From contig JAIBCA010000105.1 in NCBI GenBank assembly GCA_019694345.1, positions 1 to 52,263 of the forward strand: a DNA stretch of 52,263 bases. The letters are read 5' to 3'. Both the position numbers and the translations under genes were made by a program. Source of the stretch: Pyrinomonadaceae bacterium. GTDB lineage: Bacteria > Acidobacteriota > Blastocatellia > Pyrinomonadales > Pyrinomonadaceae. The notes below the pieces were generated by a model, which was not told the origin of the DNA, made no database searches, and saw nothing but the letters and a program-made list of their open reading frames with translations. Below, one piece after another: positions 8,980 through 16,560 of this stretch (its first letter is position 1; each line of letters begins with the position of its first letter).

Positions 8980-9001
8980 GAAAACATTGTTTAATGTTTT
9001 C
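8980..9001. repeat. Perfect inverted repeat in the GGDEF-EAL promoter region
   Basis: GAAAACATT and AATGTTTTC form a 9-bp perfect inverted repeat with a 4-base spacer. It lies just downstream of the putative -10 of the GGDEF-EAL promoter, around the predicted transcription start, as expected of an operator. There is no T-run that would suggest a terminator. Confidence 0.4.
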
Positions 9002-9008
9002 CTAAAAG

Positions 9009-9038
9009 ATTTTACCTCAATGGGAAAGCTTTTGACAA
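9009..9038 (-). promoter_or_regulatory. Putative promoter of the GGDEF-EAL gene
   Basis: On the minus strand TTGTCA (9038-9033) is followed after 18 bases by TAAAAT (9014-9009), five of six matches to each consensus. The resulting leader would be about 75 nt. Inference only. Confidence 0.4.
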
Positions 9039-9131
9039 TGCTTTTTTTTACCTGCGTCAACCGCCTGTTTGCAGCCATACATCGCAAGTTGCGTGCCGTT
9101 AGCAGGGGCAACCAGATCGTCGTCAAAATGC

Positions 9132-9162
9132 AAAAAATCGGTGCCGCAAATCGGGCACCGAT
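9132..9162 (-). terminator. Intrinsic terminator of the oligopeptidase gene
   Basis: A 9-bp stem ATCGGTGCC/GGCACCGAT with an 8-base loop is followed on the minus strand by a run of six T. It lies 26 bp past the stop of the peptidase gene transcribed in that direction. Confidence 0.85.
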
Positions 9163-9187
9163 CTGTATGTTTCAATTTGACAAAGGC

Positions 9188-11314
9188 CTATTTGGTGATG
9201 CCAACCTGAGTAAGGGCGTAAGCATAGTCAAAAGCCACTTCCTTCAAGCGATCATACCGGCCTGACGACCCGCCATGCCCAGCTCCCATATTTGTCTTGA
9301 GCAGGACCACGTTCTTGTCCGTTTTCATCTCTCGAAGTTTTGCAGCCCATTTGGCCCCCTCCCAGTACGGTACTTGGCTATCGTTGAGCGAGACCTCGAT
9401 CAGAATATTTGGATAATTTTGCCTTTTGACATTGTCATATGGCGAATATTGGATCATGTAATCCCATGCTTTCTTTTCATTGGGATTTCCCCATTCGATC
9501 CATTCCTCGGTGGTAAGCGGCAGGGTTTCGTCAAGCATCGTATTCATCACATCGACGAACGGCACCTGAGCGATTGCCGCTTTGTACAGTTCGGGAGCCT
9601 GATTCACAACCGCACCCATCAATAGGCCGCCAGCGGATCCGCCTTGGATGACAAGTCGGTCGCTGGACGTGTATTTGTTTGAGATCAACCATTTTGAGCA
9701 ATCGACGAAATCGTTGAACGTATTCAACTTGGTGAACATTCGACCGGCTTGTCGCCATTTTTCGCCAAGTTCGCCGCCGCCGCGGATCAGTGCTATTCCA
9801 TAGATCATACCGCGATCGAGAAGACTTAACCGGGCTGTCGAAAAATTAGGCGTCATCGAAACCCCGTAAGACCCATAGGCGTAGAGCAGCATCGGGGCTT
9901 TACCATCCAGTTTGGTCCCCTTTTTCATCACTACCAAGATCGGAACCTTAACGCCATCCCGAGCTGTCACCCAAACACGGTTGGTTTCGTATTGAGTCTT
10001 GTCATAACCTGACGGTATCTCCTGCTGCTTGAGCAAAGTGCTCTCGCGGGTCGCAAAGTCAAACTCATATGTCGATTGCGGCGTGATCATCGATGAATAT
10101 GAGTAGCGGATCGTCAGCGTTTCGTAATCAGGATTGTTGGCAAGTCCCATCGTATAGACGGTCTCAGGGGTCGCGATGCGGGCATTTGCCCGACGGGTTT
10201 TGCGGTCGATCACCTTGAGATACTCGATCCCGTTCTCCACCTCGCTGACAACTGCGTAGTTCTTAAAAAAGCTGATGCTTTCAACCTTAATATCCGGATT
10301 TGACGGGATAAAGTCCTTCCAGTTCTTTTCTGACGGATCATTCGCCGGAGCTCTGACCACCTTGAAATTTTCGGCATCCTTGTTTGTACGAATGTAAAAT
10401 TCGCCCATGTCAAAATTCGCATCGTACTCGTGCCCTTCGCGGCGAGGTGTGATCAATTTCCATTCACCGGAGGGGTTATCCGACGAGAGGTAACGGTATT
10501 CAGTCGAGGTTTTTGCCCCGGAACCGATGAACAGCATTTTGCCGTCACGTGACCGACCGACCCCGACGTTGAATAGCACGTCCTTATCGTTATAGACCTC
10601 AACCGGTTTTCCAGACCCCAGAACATGCCTCCAGACAATGTCCGAACGCTTTGACACATCATCCTCGGTGCCAAAGAATACCGTTTTATTATCAGGCGTC
10701 CATACGAACGAAGTGACACGCTCAAATTTGTCCGGCATGATCTGGCCCGTGCGGAGGTCCTTGAATTGAAGCGTGTATTGCCTGTAACCCGTTGTATCTG
10801 TTGAGAACGCGAGAATGTTGCCGTCATCGCTTACATCAAACTCGGCGATCGCAAAATACTTCAGCCCCTTTGCCATCTCGTTTTGATCCAAAAGGACAAC
10901 GGAATCACTGCCGTCCTTGGACTTGCCGCGAAGATACGTCGGATACTGCTTGCCTTCTTCAGTTTTCGTAAAGTACCAGTAGTCCCCCTTTTTGTAGGGT
11001 ACGCTCGTGTCCGTCTGCTTGATACGCCCCATCATTTCGTTGTAAAGCGTATCTACAAGCGGCTGGTGATGCCCCATGAAGGACTCGGTATATTTATTTT
11101 CGGCTGTAAGGTAATCAATGATGGCCGGATCCTTGACCTTGTTGCGGTCGCGGAGCCAGGCGTAGTTGTCGGTGATCTCGTAACCGTGGATCTTCAAGAC
11201 CTTCGGGACTTTCTTGGCAACGGGTGGTTTCATATTGGTCTGGGCAACGATGACGGTGTTGCCAATAACGATGATGATAAATGCGGCAAATATACTCAGC
11301 AAACTCTTGATCAT
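9188..11314 (-). CDS. Exported S9A prolyl oligopeptidase family, oligopeptidase B-like
   Basis: The 708-residue protein has a signal-like hydrophobic N-terminus (3-24), a seven-bladed propeller region (about 30-440) and a C-terminal alpha/beta-hydrolase domain. The catalytic triad is visible: S560 in QGGSAGGLLMGAV, D645 in LNDSQVPYWE and H680 in GAGHGG. The stretch AQVPFVDVMNTMLDETLPLTTEEW is typical of oligopeptidase B (protease II), which cuts after Arg/Lys in short peptides. Classic PtrB is cytosolic; the signal peptide here suggests periplasmic peptide degradation. GGAGAG stands just before the ATG as a ribosome site. Monocistronic, with a terminator at 9132-9162. Confidence 0.9.
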   Translation of the reverse strand: MIKSLLSIFAAFIIIVIGNTVIVAQTNMKPPVAKKVPKVLKIHGYEITDNYAWLRDRNKVKDPAIIDYLTAENKYTESFMGHHQPLVDTLYNEMMGRIKQTDTSVPYKKGDYWYFTKTEEGKQYPTYLRGKSKDGSDSVVLLDQNEMAKGLKYFAIAEFDVSDDGNILAFSTDTTGYRQYTLQFKDLRTGQIMPDKFERVTSFVWTPDNKTVFFGTEDDVSKRSDIVWRHVLGSGKPVEVYNDKDVLFNVGVGRSRDGKMLFIGSGAKTSTEYRYLSSDNPSGEWKLITPRREGHEYDANFDMGEFYIRTNKDAENFKVVRAPANDPSEKNWKDFIPSNPDIKVESISFFKNYAVVSEVENGIEYLKVIDRKTRRANARIATPETVYTMGLANNPDYETLTIRYSYSSMITPQSTYEFDFATRESTLLKQQEIPSGYDKTQYETNRVWVTARDGVKVPILVVMKKGTKLDGKAPMLLYAYGSYGVSMTPNFSTARLSLLDRGMIYGIALIRGGGELGEKWRQAGRMFTKLNTFNDFVDCSKWLISNKYTSSDRLVIQGGSAGGLLMGAVVNQAPELYKAAIAQVPFVDVMNTMLDETLPLTTEEWIEWGNPNEKKAWDYMIQYSPYDNVKRQNYPNILIEVSLNDSQVPYWEGAKWAAKLREMKTDKNVVLLKTNMGAGHGGSSGRYDRLKEVAFDYAYALTQVGITK

Positions 11315-11501
11315 TCAGCTCTCCGGAAATTAGTCTATTTCATCATGGTCTATTACGCACAATAGTACTTTTTGTTTCTAATGGGACAAAATACAGATCG
11401 TCGCGGCTGACGTTTCTGGGTCATCTCACACCGCACACCGACTTGCAATTTCGCCCCTAACAAAAGTACGAGAACACCGCTCGTGCCGCTTAAAAAATAC
11501 G

Positions 11502-11531
11502 TTGACCTCGTTGTTGCTCAGGAGTTAAAAT
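11502..11531 (+). promoter_or_regulatory. Putative promoter of pilT
   Basis: TTGACC at 11502-11507 and TAAAAT at 11526-11531 are separated by 18 bases, giving a leader of about 75 nt before the pilT ATG. The rest of the roughly 300-bp gap between the divergent peptidase and pilT genes (11315-11613) shows nothing else that I recognise. Confidence 0.4.
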
Positions 11532-11613
11532 TAAAGGTGAACCATCTTGGCGCACAGAGTGCTTTCTGTACCTGATCGAATCCGCCGCCGCCTGATTTCT
11601 CGGTTCTTAAATT

Positions 11614-12768
11614 ATGTCAACCCGAATAGATGATCTATTGCGAATGGCGATGAGTTTCGGCGCCTCTGATCTCCATCTGCGCGCGGGCTCGTTTCCTGTC
11701 ATACGGGTCACCGGCGAACTTAAACCGCTGACCGGTGTGAGCCGATTGACGCAGGACGAAACGCTTGAAATGGCGTTCTCAATGATGTCAAATCGGCAAA
11801 AGCAGCACTTCAAAGAGGCCTATGAAGTTGACATTGGTTACGGAGTATCTGGGCTCGGCAGGTTTCGCGTTAATATTTTTCAGCAACGCAATTCGATCGG
11901 AATAGTTGCCAGGGTAATATCCGATTCGATCCGCGGCTTTGCCGAGCTGGGTTTGCCTCCGATCCTCAACAAGATCGCGGATGAAGGCCGTGGACTGGTA
12001 CTTGTTACCGGAACGACCGGCTCCGGCAAATCGACAACGCTCGCCGCGATCGTCGACCATATCAATCAGAAAAGGAACTGCCACATTGTCACTATCGAAG
12101 ATCCGATAGAGTTTTTGCACAAGAACAAAGAGTCCTTTGTAACCCAACGCGAGGTCGATGTCGATACCAGAAATTTCGCCGAAGCACTTCGCGGAAGTTT
12201 GCGTCAGGATCCGGATGTTATCCTCGTCGGCGAAATGCGCGACCTTGAGACCATTGAGACGGCTCTTGTCGCCGCGGAAACGGGCCACTTAGTCCTTTCG
12301 ACCCTTCATACTCTCGACGCATCTGAGACGCTAACCCGAATTATCACTGCATTTCCGCCCTATCAGCAGAAGTCGATCAGGATCCAGCTTGCGGGACTTT
12401 TGAAAGCTGTCGTTTCGCAGCGATTGATGAAGTCCGCCAAGGGAAACAGCCGTATTCCGGCTGTCGAGGTCCTAATGTCGACGCCGCTGATACGCGATTA
12501 CATTCTGCACGAAGACAAGACCCAAAGCATTCGTGATGCGATCGCCGCCGGCACATCGCAATACGGCATGCAGACGTTCGATCAGTCTCTGTTTTACCTA
12601 TACCAATCAGGTCTCATCACGCTGGACGAAGCTCTTCGCGGTTCCACCAACCCGGACGAATTCAGGTTGCGGCTTGCGGGTATCAACACAACGTCCGGGA
12701 TCGCCAAGGAAGAAATGGAGCGAAACAGCGGTGTGGGCACAGTAGGTGACCTGATCGTTCGAAACTAG
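11614..12768 (+). CDS. pilT: Type IV pilus retraction ATPase PilT
   Basis: PilT is the hexameric cytoplasmic ATPase that depolymerises type IV pili and so powers twitching. The 384-residue protein has the N-terminal PAS-like domain with GASDLHLRAG (16-25). The ATPase core follows: Walker A GTTGSGKST at 133-141, Asp box VTIEDPIEFLH (159-169), Walker B DPDVILVGEMRD (199-210) and His box TGHLVLSTLHT (223-233). AGLLKAVVSQRL in the C-terminal domain is also characteristic. The C-terminal tail of about 30 residues is longer than in gammaproteobacterial PilT. No other pilus genes are nearby. Confidence 0.94.
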   Translation: MSTRIDDLLRMAMSFGASDLHLRAGSFPVIRVTGELKPLTGVSRLTQDETLEMAFSMMSNRQKQHFKEAYEVDIGYGVSGLGRFRVNIFQQRNSIGIVARVISDSIRGFAELGLPPILNKIADEGRGLVLVTGTTGSGKSTTLAAIVDHINQKRNCHIVTIEDPIEFLHKNKESFVTQREVDVDTRNFAEALRGSLRQDPDVILVGEMRDLETIETALVAAETGHLVLSTLHTLDASETLTRIITAFPPYQQKSIRIQLAGLLKAVVSQRLMKSAKGNSRIPAVEVLMSTPLIRDYILHEDKTQSIRDAIAAGTSQYGMQTFDQSLFYLYQSGLITLDEALRGSTNPDEFRLRLAGINTTSGIAKEEMERNSGVGTVGDLIVRN

Positions 12769-12790
12769 ACGGCAAGAGTTGCGAGAGCTT

Positions 12791-12827
12791 TTTAAGCGAG
12801 CGGAGGCGCGATGATCGCACGCTTAAA
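12791..12827. repeat. Inverted repeat between pilT and rpsA
   Basis: TTTAAGCG (12791-12798) and CGCTTAAA (12820-12827) form an 8-bp perfect stem, and GCGA-TGA-TCGC can pair inside the 21-base loop. No T-run follows, so it is a weak terminator candidate for pilT, or an operator upstream of the rpsA promoter at 12862. Confidence 0.35.
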
Positions 12828-12861
12828 TATTGATTTTGCAATGATTTTCGGCACATGAGCC

Positions 12862-12891
12862 TTGACAGTTTCGGCTTTCTGATTATATATT
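12862..12891 (+). promoter_or_regulatory. Putative strong promoter of rpsA
   Basis: Consensus TTGACA at 12862-12867 is followed after 18 bases by TATATT at 12886-12891, or after 16 by TATATA. The predicted leader is about 225 nt, long for this compact region. Confidence 0.5.
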
Positions 12892-12897
12892 TTAGTT

Positions 12898-13124
12898 TTA
12901 CCAAGTCACTCGGAAGGAGCAGAATTCACCACAAACGTCATTGCCCTCCGATGCATTCGTCTAGTTCGAATGCAATTGCAGGTTTGGTTGGTGGGTGAGT
13001 CATTTTTGTTGCACCAACACTCAGTTTTCGGGCGACGTGCCGTTCGACGGTCTTGGAAAGAAAAATTACCGGTTTGCACGAGCAGGCCCGGTATCTAATC
13101 AATAAGGAAATAAGAAACGCGTAA
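12898..13124 (+). promoter_or_regulatory. Structured 5' leader of rpsA
   Basis: This untranslated stretch contains three separate perfect inverted repeats: TGCATTCG/CGAATGCA at 12952-12974 (8 bp, 7-base loop), GTTGGTG/CACCAAC at 12987-13018 (7 bp), and TACCGG/CCGGTA at 13067-13093 (6 bp). An AAGGA at 13104-13108 sits 16 bases before the ATG, too far to be a good ribosome site. In E. coli, S1 represses its own mRNA through a leader of stem-loops with a poor Shine-Dalgarno. The arrangement here looks analogous, but this is inference and the hairpins do not match a family I know. Confidence 0.4.
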
Positions 13125-15278
13125 ATGACAAACGAGGTTACAACAGAAACTGAAGAAACGAACGCTGCAGAAACTTCAGTTGTGGAACAGACAGCAGCTT
13201 CAACAACACCGGCGGCTAGCACCGCCCCCGCCGAACCTGCCGCAGCCGCTGCGGACGAGGCTCAAAATTCGGGCGACATCGATTTCGGTGCCATCCTCGA
13301 GCAGTTCGAACAGGAACAAACGATCTTTCACCCCGGCGAACTAGTCGAGGGCACGGTTGTCGGCGTCTCTGATCGAGGCATCCTGATCGATTTCGGCTAC
13401 AAGTCCGAGGGCATTGCGCCGGTCGAGGAATTTACCGGCGAGGACGGCAATCTGACTGTCAGCGTCGGCGACTCGGTCGAGGTCGTGCTCCGCAGCATGC
13501 ATTCGGGTGACGGCCCGCCGCAGTTGTCACGGCAAGACGCACTTGCCCGCAAGGCCTGGGATGTTGTTGAAAAGGCTTTTAATGATGAAGCTACGGTAAC
13601 CGGAATTGTTGTTGACAAGACCAAAGGTGGCCTTCGGGTCGATCTTGGAGGTATCGAAGCGTTCCTTCCCGGATCGCAGATCGATTCGCGTCCGATCCAT
13701 AGCCTTGATCAGTACAAGGGTCAGGAGATCGAAGCGAAGATAATCAAGTTCAGCCGTCGCCGCAACAACGTCGTGCTTTCTCGAAAAGTGCTCACCGACG
13801 AGGTGGTTGGCGCTCAAAAGGGCGAGACGCTCAGTCGCATCGACATCGGATACGTTGTCGAGGGAACGATCAAAAACCTGACCGAATATGGTGCATTTGT
13901 TGACATCGGCGGCATCGACGGCCTGCTCCACGTGACCGATATGTCGTGGGGACGCCTGCATCACCCCGGTGATATGTTCAAGGTCGGCGACCACATTCAG
14001 GTCAAGGTTTTGAAGCTTGATCGTGAAAAGGAAAAGATCTCGCTTGGTTACAAGCAGTTGCTTCCGGACCCGTGGTCGACCGTGATCGAGGTTTATCCGG
14101 TCAACTCAAAGGTCAAGGGCAAAGTTTCTTCGGTCACCGATTACGGTGTTTTTGTTGAACTCGAGCCTGGCGTTGAGGGCTTGGTTCACGTTTCAGAGAT
14201 CTCATGGTCACGGCGTGCCCAGAGCCCGAAACGTATGTTCAATCGCGGCGACGAGGTTGAGGTTCAGGTTCTGGGTGTGGACACGGTCGAGCGTCGGATC
14301 AGCCTCGGGATGAAGCAGTTCCAGGAAAATCCTTGGGCGACTGTGGATATCCGTTATCCGATCGGCACCAAGATCCACGGCCGCGTCCGCAATATCACTG
14401 ATTTTGGGGCCTTTGTTGAACTCGAGGAAGGTATCGATGGCCTTGTCCACGTTTCAGACATTACTTGGGCCAAGAAGATCAAGCACCCGAAAGACGTTCT
14501 CAAAAAGGACCAAGAGGTTGACGCGATCGTCACCAGCATTGACAAACAAGGTCAGCGTCTCTCACTTTCGATGAAGGACCTCACGCCAAGCGCGTGGGAG
14601 GGATTCGTTGCAACGCATCGCCCGGGCGACACTGTTCGAGGCAAGGTTTCTCGCTTTACCAACTTCGGCATCTTTGTCGAACTCGGTGAAGGCCTCGAAG
14701 GGCTTTGCCACATATCTGAACTTTCAGATGAACGTGTCGAGCGTGCCGAGGACGTCGCTCAGCTTGGCCAGGAAATGGATTTCAAGATCCTCCGGATCGA
14801 ACAGGCAGATCAAAAGATCGGCCTTTCAGCTAGAGCGGTCGGCAAAGAAGATGAGCCGATCATTGACTCGAGAATGTACTCCACCGAGGCAAAAGGCGGA
14901 ATGGCATCGCTCGGCGAGCTCGCAAATCTTAGATTTGGCGGCGATGCTGATGTCGCGGCCGAGGGCAAGGCTGAAGAGTCGCCGGAAGAGAAAAAGGCTG
15001 CAAAGGCCGCTGCCAAAAAAGCCAAGGCAGAGGAGTTTGCCGCTCGCGAAGCTGAAGCTCAAATAGCTGAAGAGTCTGCGACGGAGCAAGCAGAGCCTGC
15101 CGCTGAAGAAGCTGTGACGGAAGAAACCGCTGTTGAGGAAACTGCATCTGATGAGACCGTAGCGGAAGCTCCGGCAGCGGAAGCTGAAACCGAAGCTACG
15201 GATGCCGTCGAAGAACCGGCGGGTGAAACTGAAGTGCCCCCCGCTGACGGCGAAGAGTCGGATACGCAGACGGCATAG
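13125..15278 (+). CDS. rpsA: 30S ribosomal protein S1, with Ala/Glu-rich tail
   Basis: S1 binds mRNA on the 30S subunit and helps initiation. The 717-residue protein carries six S1 (OB-fold) repeats at about 70-137, 154-220, 241-309, 326-396, 413-483 and 500-570. The last four have the usual GxVxxxTxFGxFVxLxxGxxGLxHxSE pattern. E. coli S1 has 557 residues. The excess here is an N-terminal Thr/Ala/Glu segment of about 65 residues and a C-terminal tail of about 125 residues, at first with Lys-Ala runs, then almost purely Ala/Glu/Thr. The adjacent HU/IHF gene recalls the rpsA-ihfB neighbourhood of E. coli. No usable Shine-Dalgarno is seen close to the ATG, as is common for rpsA. Confidence 0.95.
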   Translation: MTNEVTTETEETNAAETSVVEQTAASTTPAASTAPAEPAAAAADEAQNSGDIDFGAILEQFEQEQTIFHPGELVEGTVVGVSDRGILIDFGYKSEGIAPVEEFTGEDGNLTVSVGDSVEVVLRSMHSGDGPPQLSRQDALARKAWDVVEKAFNDEATVTGIVVDKTKGGLRVDLGGIEAFLPGSQIDSRPIHSLDQYKGQEIEAKIIKFSRRRNNVVLSRKVLTDEVVGAQKGETLSRIDIGYVVEGTIKNLTEYGAFVDIGGIDGLLHVTDMSWGRLHHPGDMFKVGDHIQVKVLKLDREKEKISLGYKQLLPDPWSTVIEVYPVNSKVKGKVSSVTDYGVFVELEPGVEGLVHVSEISWSRRAQSPKRMFNRGDEVEVQVLGVDTVERRISLGMKQFQENPWATVDIRYPIGTKIHGRVRNITDFGAFVELEEGIDGLVHVSDITWAKKIKHPKDVLKKDQEVDAIVTSIDKQGQRLSLSMKDLTPSAWEGFVATHRPGDTVRGKVSRFTNFGIFVELGEGLEGLCHISELSDERVERAEDVAQLGQEMDFKILRIEQADQKIGLSARAVGKEDEPIIDSRMYSTEAKGGMASLGELANLRFGGDADVAAEGKAEESPEEKKAAKAAAKKAKAEEFAAREAEAQIAEESATEQAEPAAEEAVTEETAVEETASDETVAEAPAAEAETEATDAVEEPAGETEVPPADGEESDTQTA

Positions 15279-15321
15279 TTCAACGGCAAGTGGCACTAAT
15301 ATCTCTGGAGACTGATTGAAA

Positions 15322-15600
15322 ATGACAAAAGCAGATCTGGTCGAACGCGTCGCACGCGAAGCGGATATGACCAAAAAGGATGCTGAACAGTTGGTTGAAA
15401 TAATATTCGACAGCATTACCGGAAGCCTCAACAAGGGTGAGAAGATCGAGCTTCGCGGGTTTGGCAGTTTTAGGGTCCGCCAGCGTAATTCTCGAAAGGG
15501 CCGCAATCCTAAGACCGGTGCCGCGGTTGAGATCCCAGCAAAGCGGGTTGCGTATTTCAAGCCCGGCAAAGAGCTCAAGGAGCTAATAAATAAGGCCTAG
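15322..15600 (+). CDS. HU/IHF-family DNA-binding protein
   Basis: A 92-residue nucleoid protein that bends DNA as a dimer. It has the helical N-terminal half MTKADLVERVA, then GFGSF at about 46-50, and the DNA-grasping arm with RNPKTG (about 61-66) and the intercalating Pro in VEIPAKR. It ends in YFKPGKELKE. The ATG at 15322 is preferred over the in-frame TTG at 15316, since TGGAG at 15306-15310 is well placed for it and the family starts with M-T-K. It lies 37-43 bp after rpsA and 16 bp before the HIT gene, so is probably cotranscribed with both. Confidence 0.93.
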   Translation: MTKADLVERVAREADMTKKDAEQLVEIIFDSITGSLNKGEKIELRGFGSFRVRQRNSRKGRNPKTGAAVEIPAKRVAYFKPGKELKELINKA

Positions 15601-15616
15601 TTTACGGAGAAAGGTC

Positions 15617-16102
15617 GTGGATCTACTTTGGAGTCCGTGGCGATACGATTACATCACAAAGGGCGCAACCGGAGGTCATTCTGGTTGTGCCTTTTGTAAT
15701 ATCCTGGACAATTCGGCCAGCGATGAAGATAATTTCATTCTTCATCGGGCCGAGTTCAATTTTGTTATCCTTAATATCTATCCGTACACTTCCGGCCATT
15801 TGATGATCGTACCGTTCGCACATCTTGATGGCCCGGAATCAGCAGAACGGAGTTCAACCAACGAGATGATGGATCTCGTGAGTCGATCGGTTACCGCAAT
15901 AAGATCGGTCTATCAGCCAGACGGAGTAAACCTCGGGATGAACCTTGGTAAGGCTGCCGGAGCGGGCGTTGCGGAACACTATCACATGCATGTTTTGCCT
16001 CGTTGGGTTGGTGACGCGAACTTTATGACAAGCATCGGTCAGACAAGAACACTGCCGGAATCTCTGACTTCAACCTTCGAACGACTAAAAGATAAGTTTT
16101 AA
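15617..16102 (+). CDS. HIT-family hydrolase/phosphorylase (AP4A phosphorylase-like)
   Basis: The 161-residue protein has the histidine triad HYHMHVLPRW (about 120-129) and the N-terminal LWSPWRYDYI, followed by CAFCNI (about 24-29), a possible zinc pair. The sequence HVLPRWVGDANFM closely matches the actinobacterial AP4A phosphorylase-like branch of HIT proteins, which split dinucleoside polyphosphates. The start is GTG at 15617, preceded by GGAGAAAGG. It is third after rpsA and HU. Its stop overlaps that of the convergent membrane-protein gene by 4 bp within the palindrome TTAA. Confidence 0.9.
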   Translation: MDLLWSPWRYDYITKGATGGHSGCAFCNILDNSASDEDNFILHRAEFNFVILNIYPYTSGHLMIVPFAHLDGPESAERSSTNEMMDLVSRSVTAIRSVYQPDGVNLGMNLGKAAGAGVAEHYHMHVLPRWVGDANFMTSIGQTRTLPESLTSTFERLKDKF

Positions 16103-16551
16103 GCCGTCAACTTCACCTTTGGTACCAGCAAATATGCCGTGGCGAGACTCACAAATATCAGCCCGGTACATATGATCGGCGGCAGAAATGTGAAGTATGC
16201 CATCACTGCGAATAATGCTCCGAAGATCAAAAGGTTGATCCCGATCACCGATCTCATTACGTCCGGCATTATCTGTTTGCGGATCAGAAGTCCGTTGATA
16301 AGTGCCGCAAACAAGCAAAGAAAGGTAAAACACGAACTCAGGGCTGTAAATAGTCCGGAATATGTTGGATGAAATCCCGCCCCGGCGTCGATCTTGTATG
16401 ACGTCATTAGCGTGATCATTTGAACTTCTGTCTCGTTTGCCGGCTGAGGCGAGACAAAAAGACTTAAAGCGTGAAAAAGGCCCGTAAGTAGTTGAAGGAC
16501 AACGGCCGCCCACAACCACGATGTAAACCTATACAACATCTTCCCTCCCAA
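16099..16551 (-). CDS. Four-helix membrane protein, unknown
   Basis: A 150-residue hydrophobic protein with four predicted membrane segments at about 12-33, 63-85, 95-116 and 120-143, and few charged residues outside the loops. It resembles the small uncharacterised LIC_13387-like membrane proteins by general layout only; no motif gives a function. The start may be Met1 or Met5. It ends by overlapping the HIT gene stop by 4 bp, and lies just 9 bp downstream of the PgpH-like gene on the same strand, so it is probably cotranscribed from hflX-pgpH. Confidence 0.65.
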   Translation of the reverse strand: MGGKMLYRFTSWLWAAVVLQLLTGLFHALSLFVSPQPANETEVQMITLMTSYKIDAGAGFHPTYSGLFTALSSCFTFLCLFAALINGLLIRKQIMPDVMRSVIGINLLIFGALFAVMAYFTFLPPIICTGLIFVSLATAYLLVPKVKLTA

Positions 16552-16560
16552 TCGACTGTA

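Noticed and set aside
12938..13222. Minus-strand 94-codon frame across the rpsA leader
   Set aside because: It opposes the N-terminal rpsA codons, has no ribosome site or homology, and is probably a shadow of the low-complexity rpsA start.
13125..15278. Repeats in rpsA as a tandem DNA repeat array
   Set aside because: They are six diverged S1 protein domains, not a DNA repeat element.
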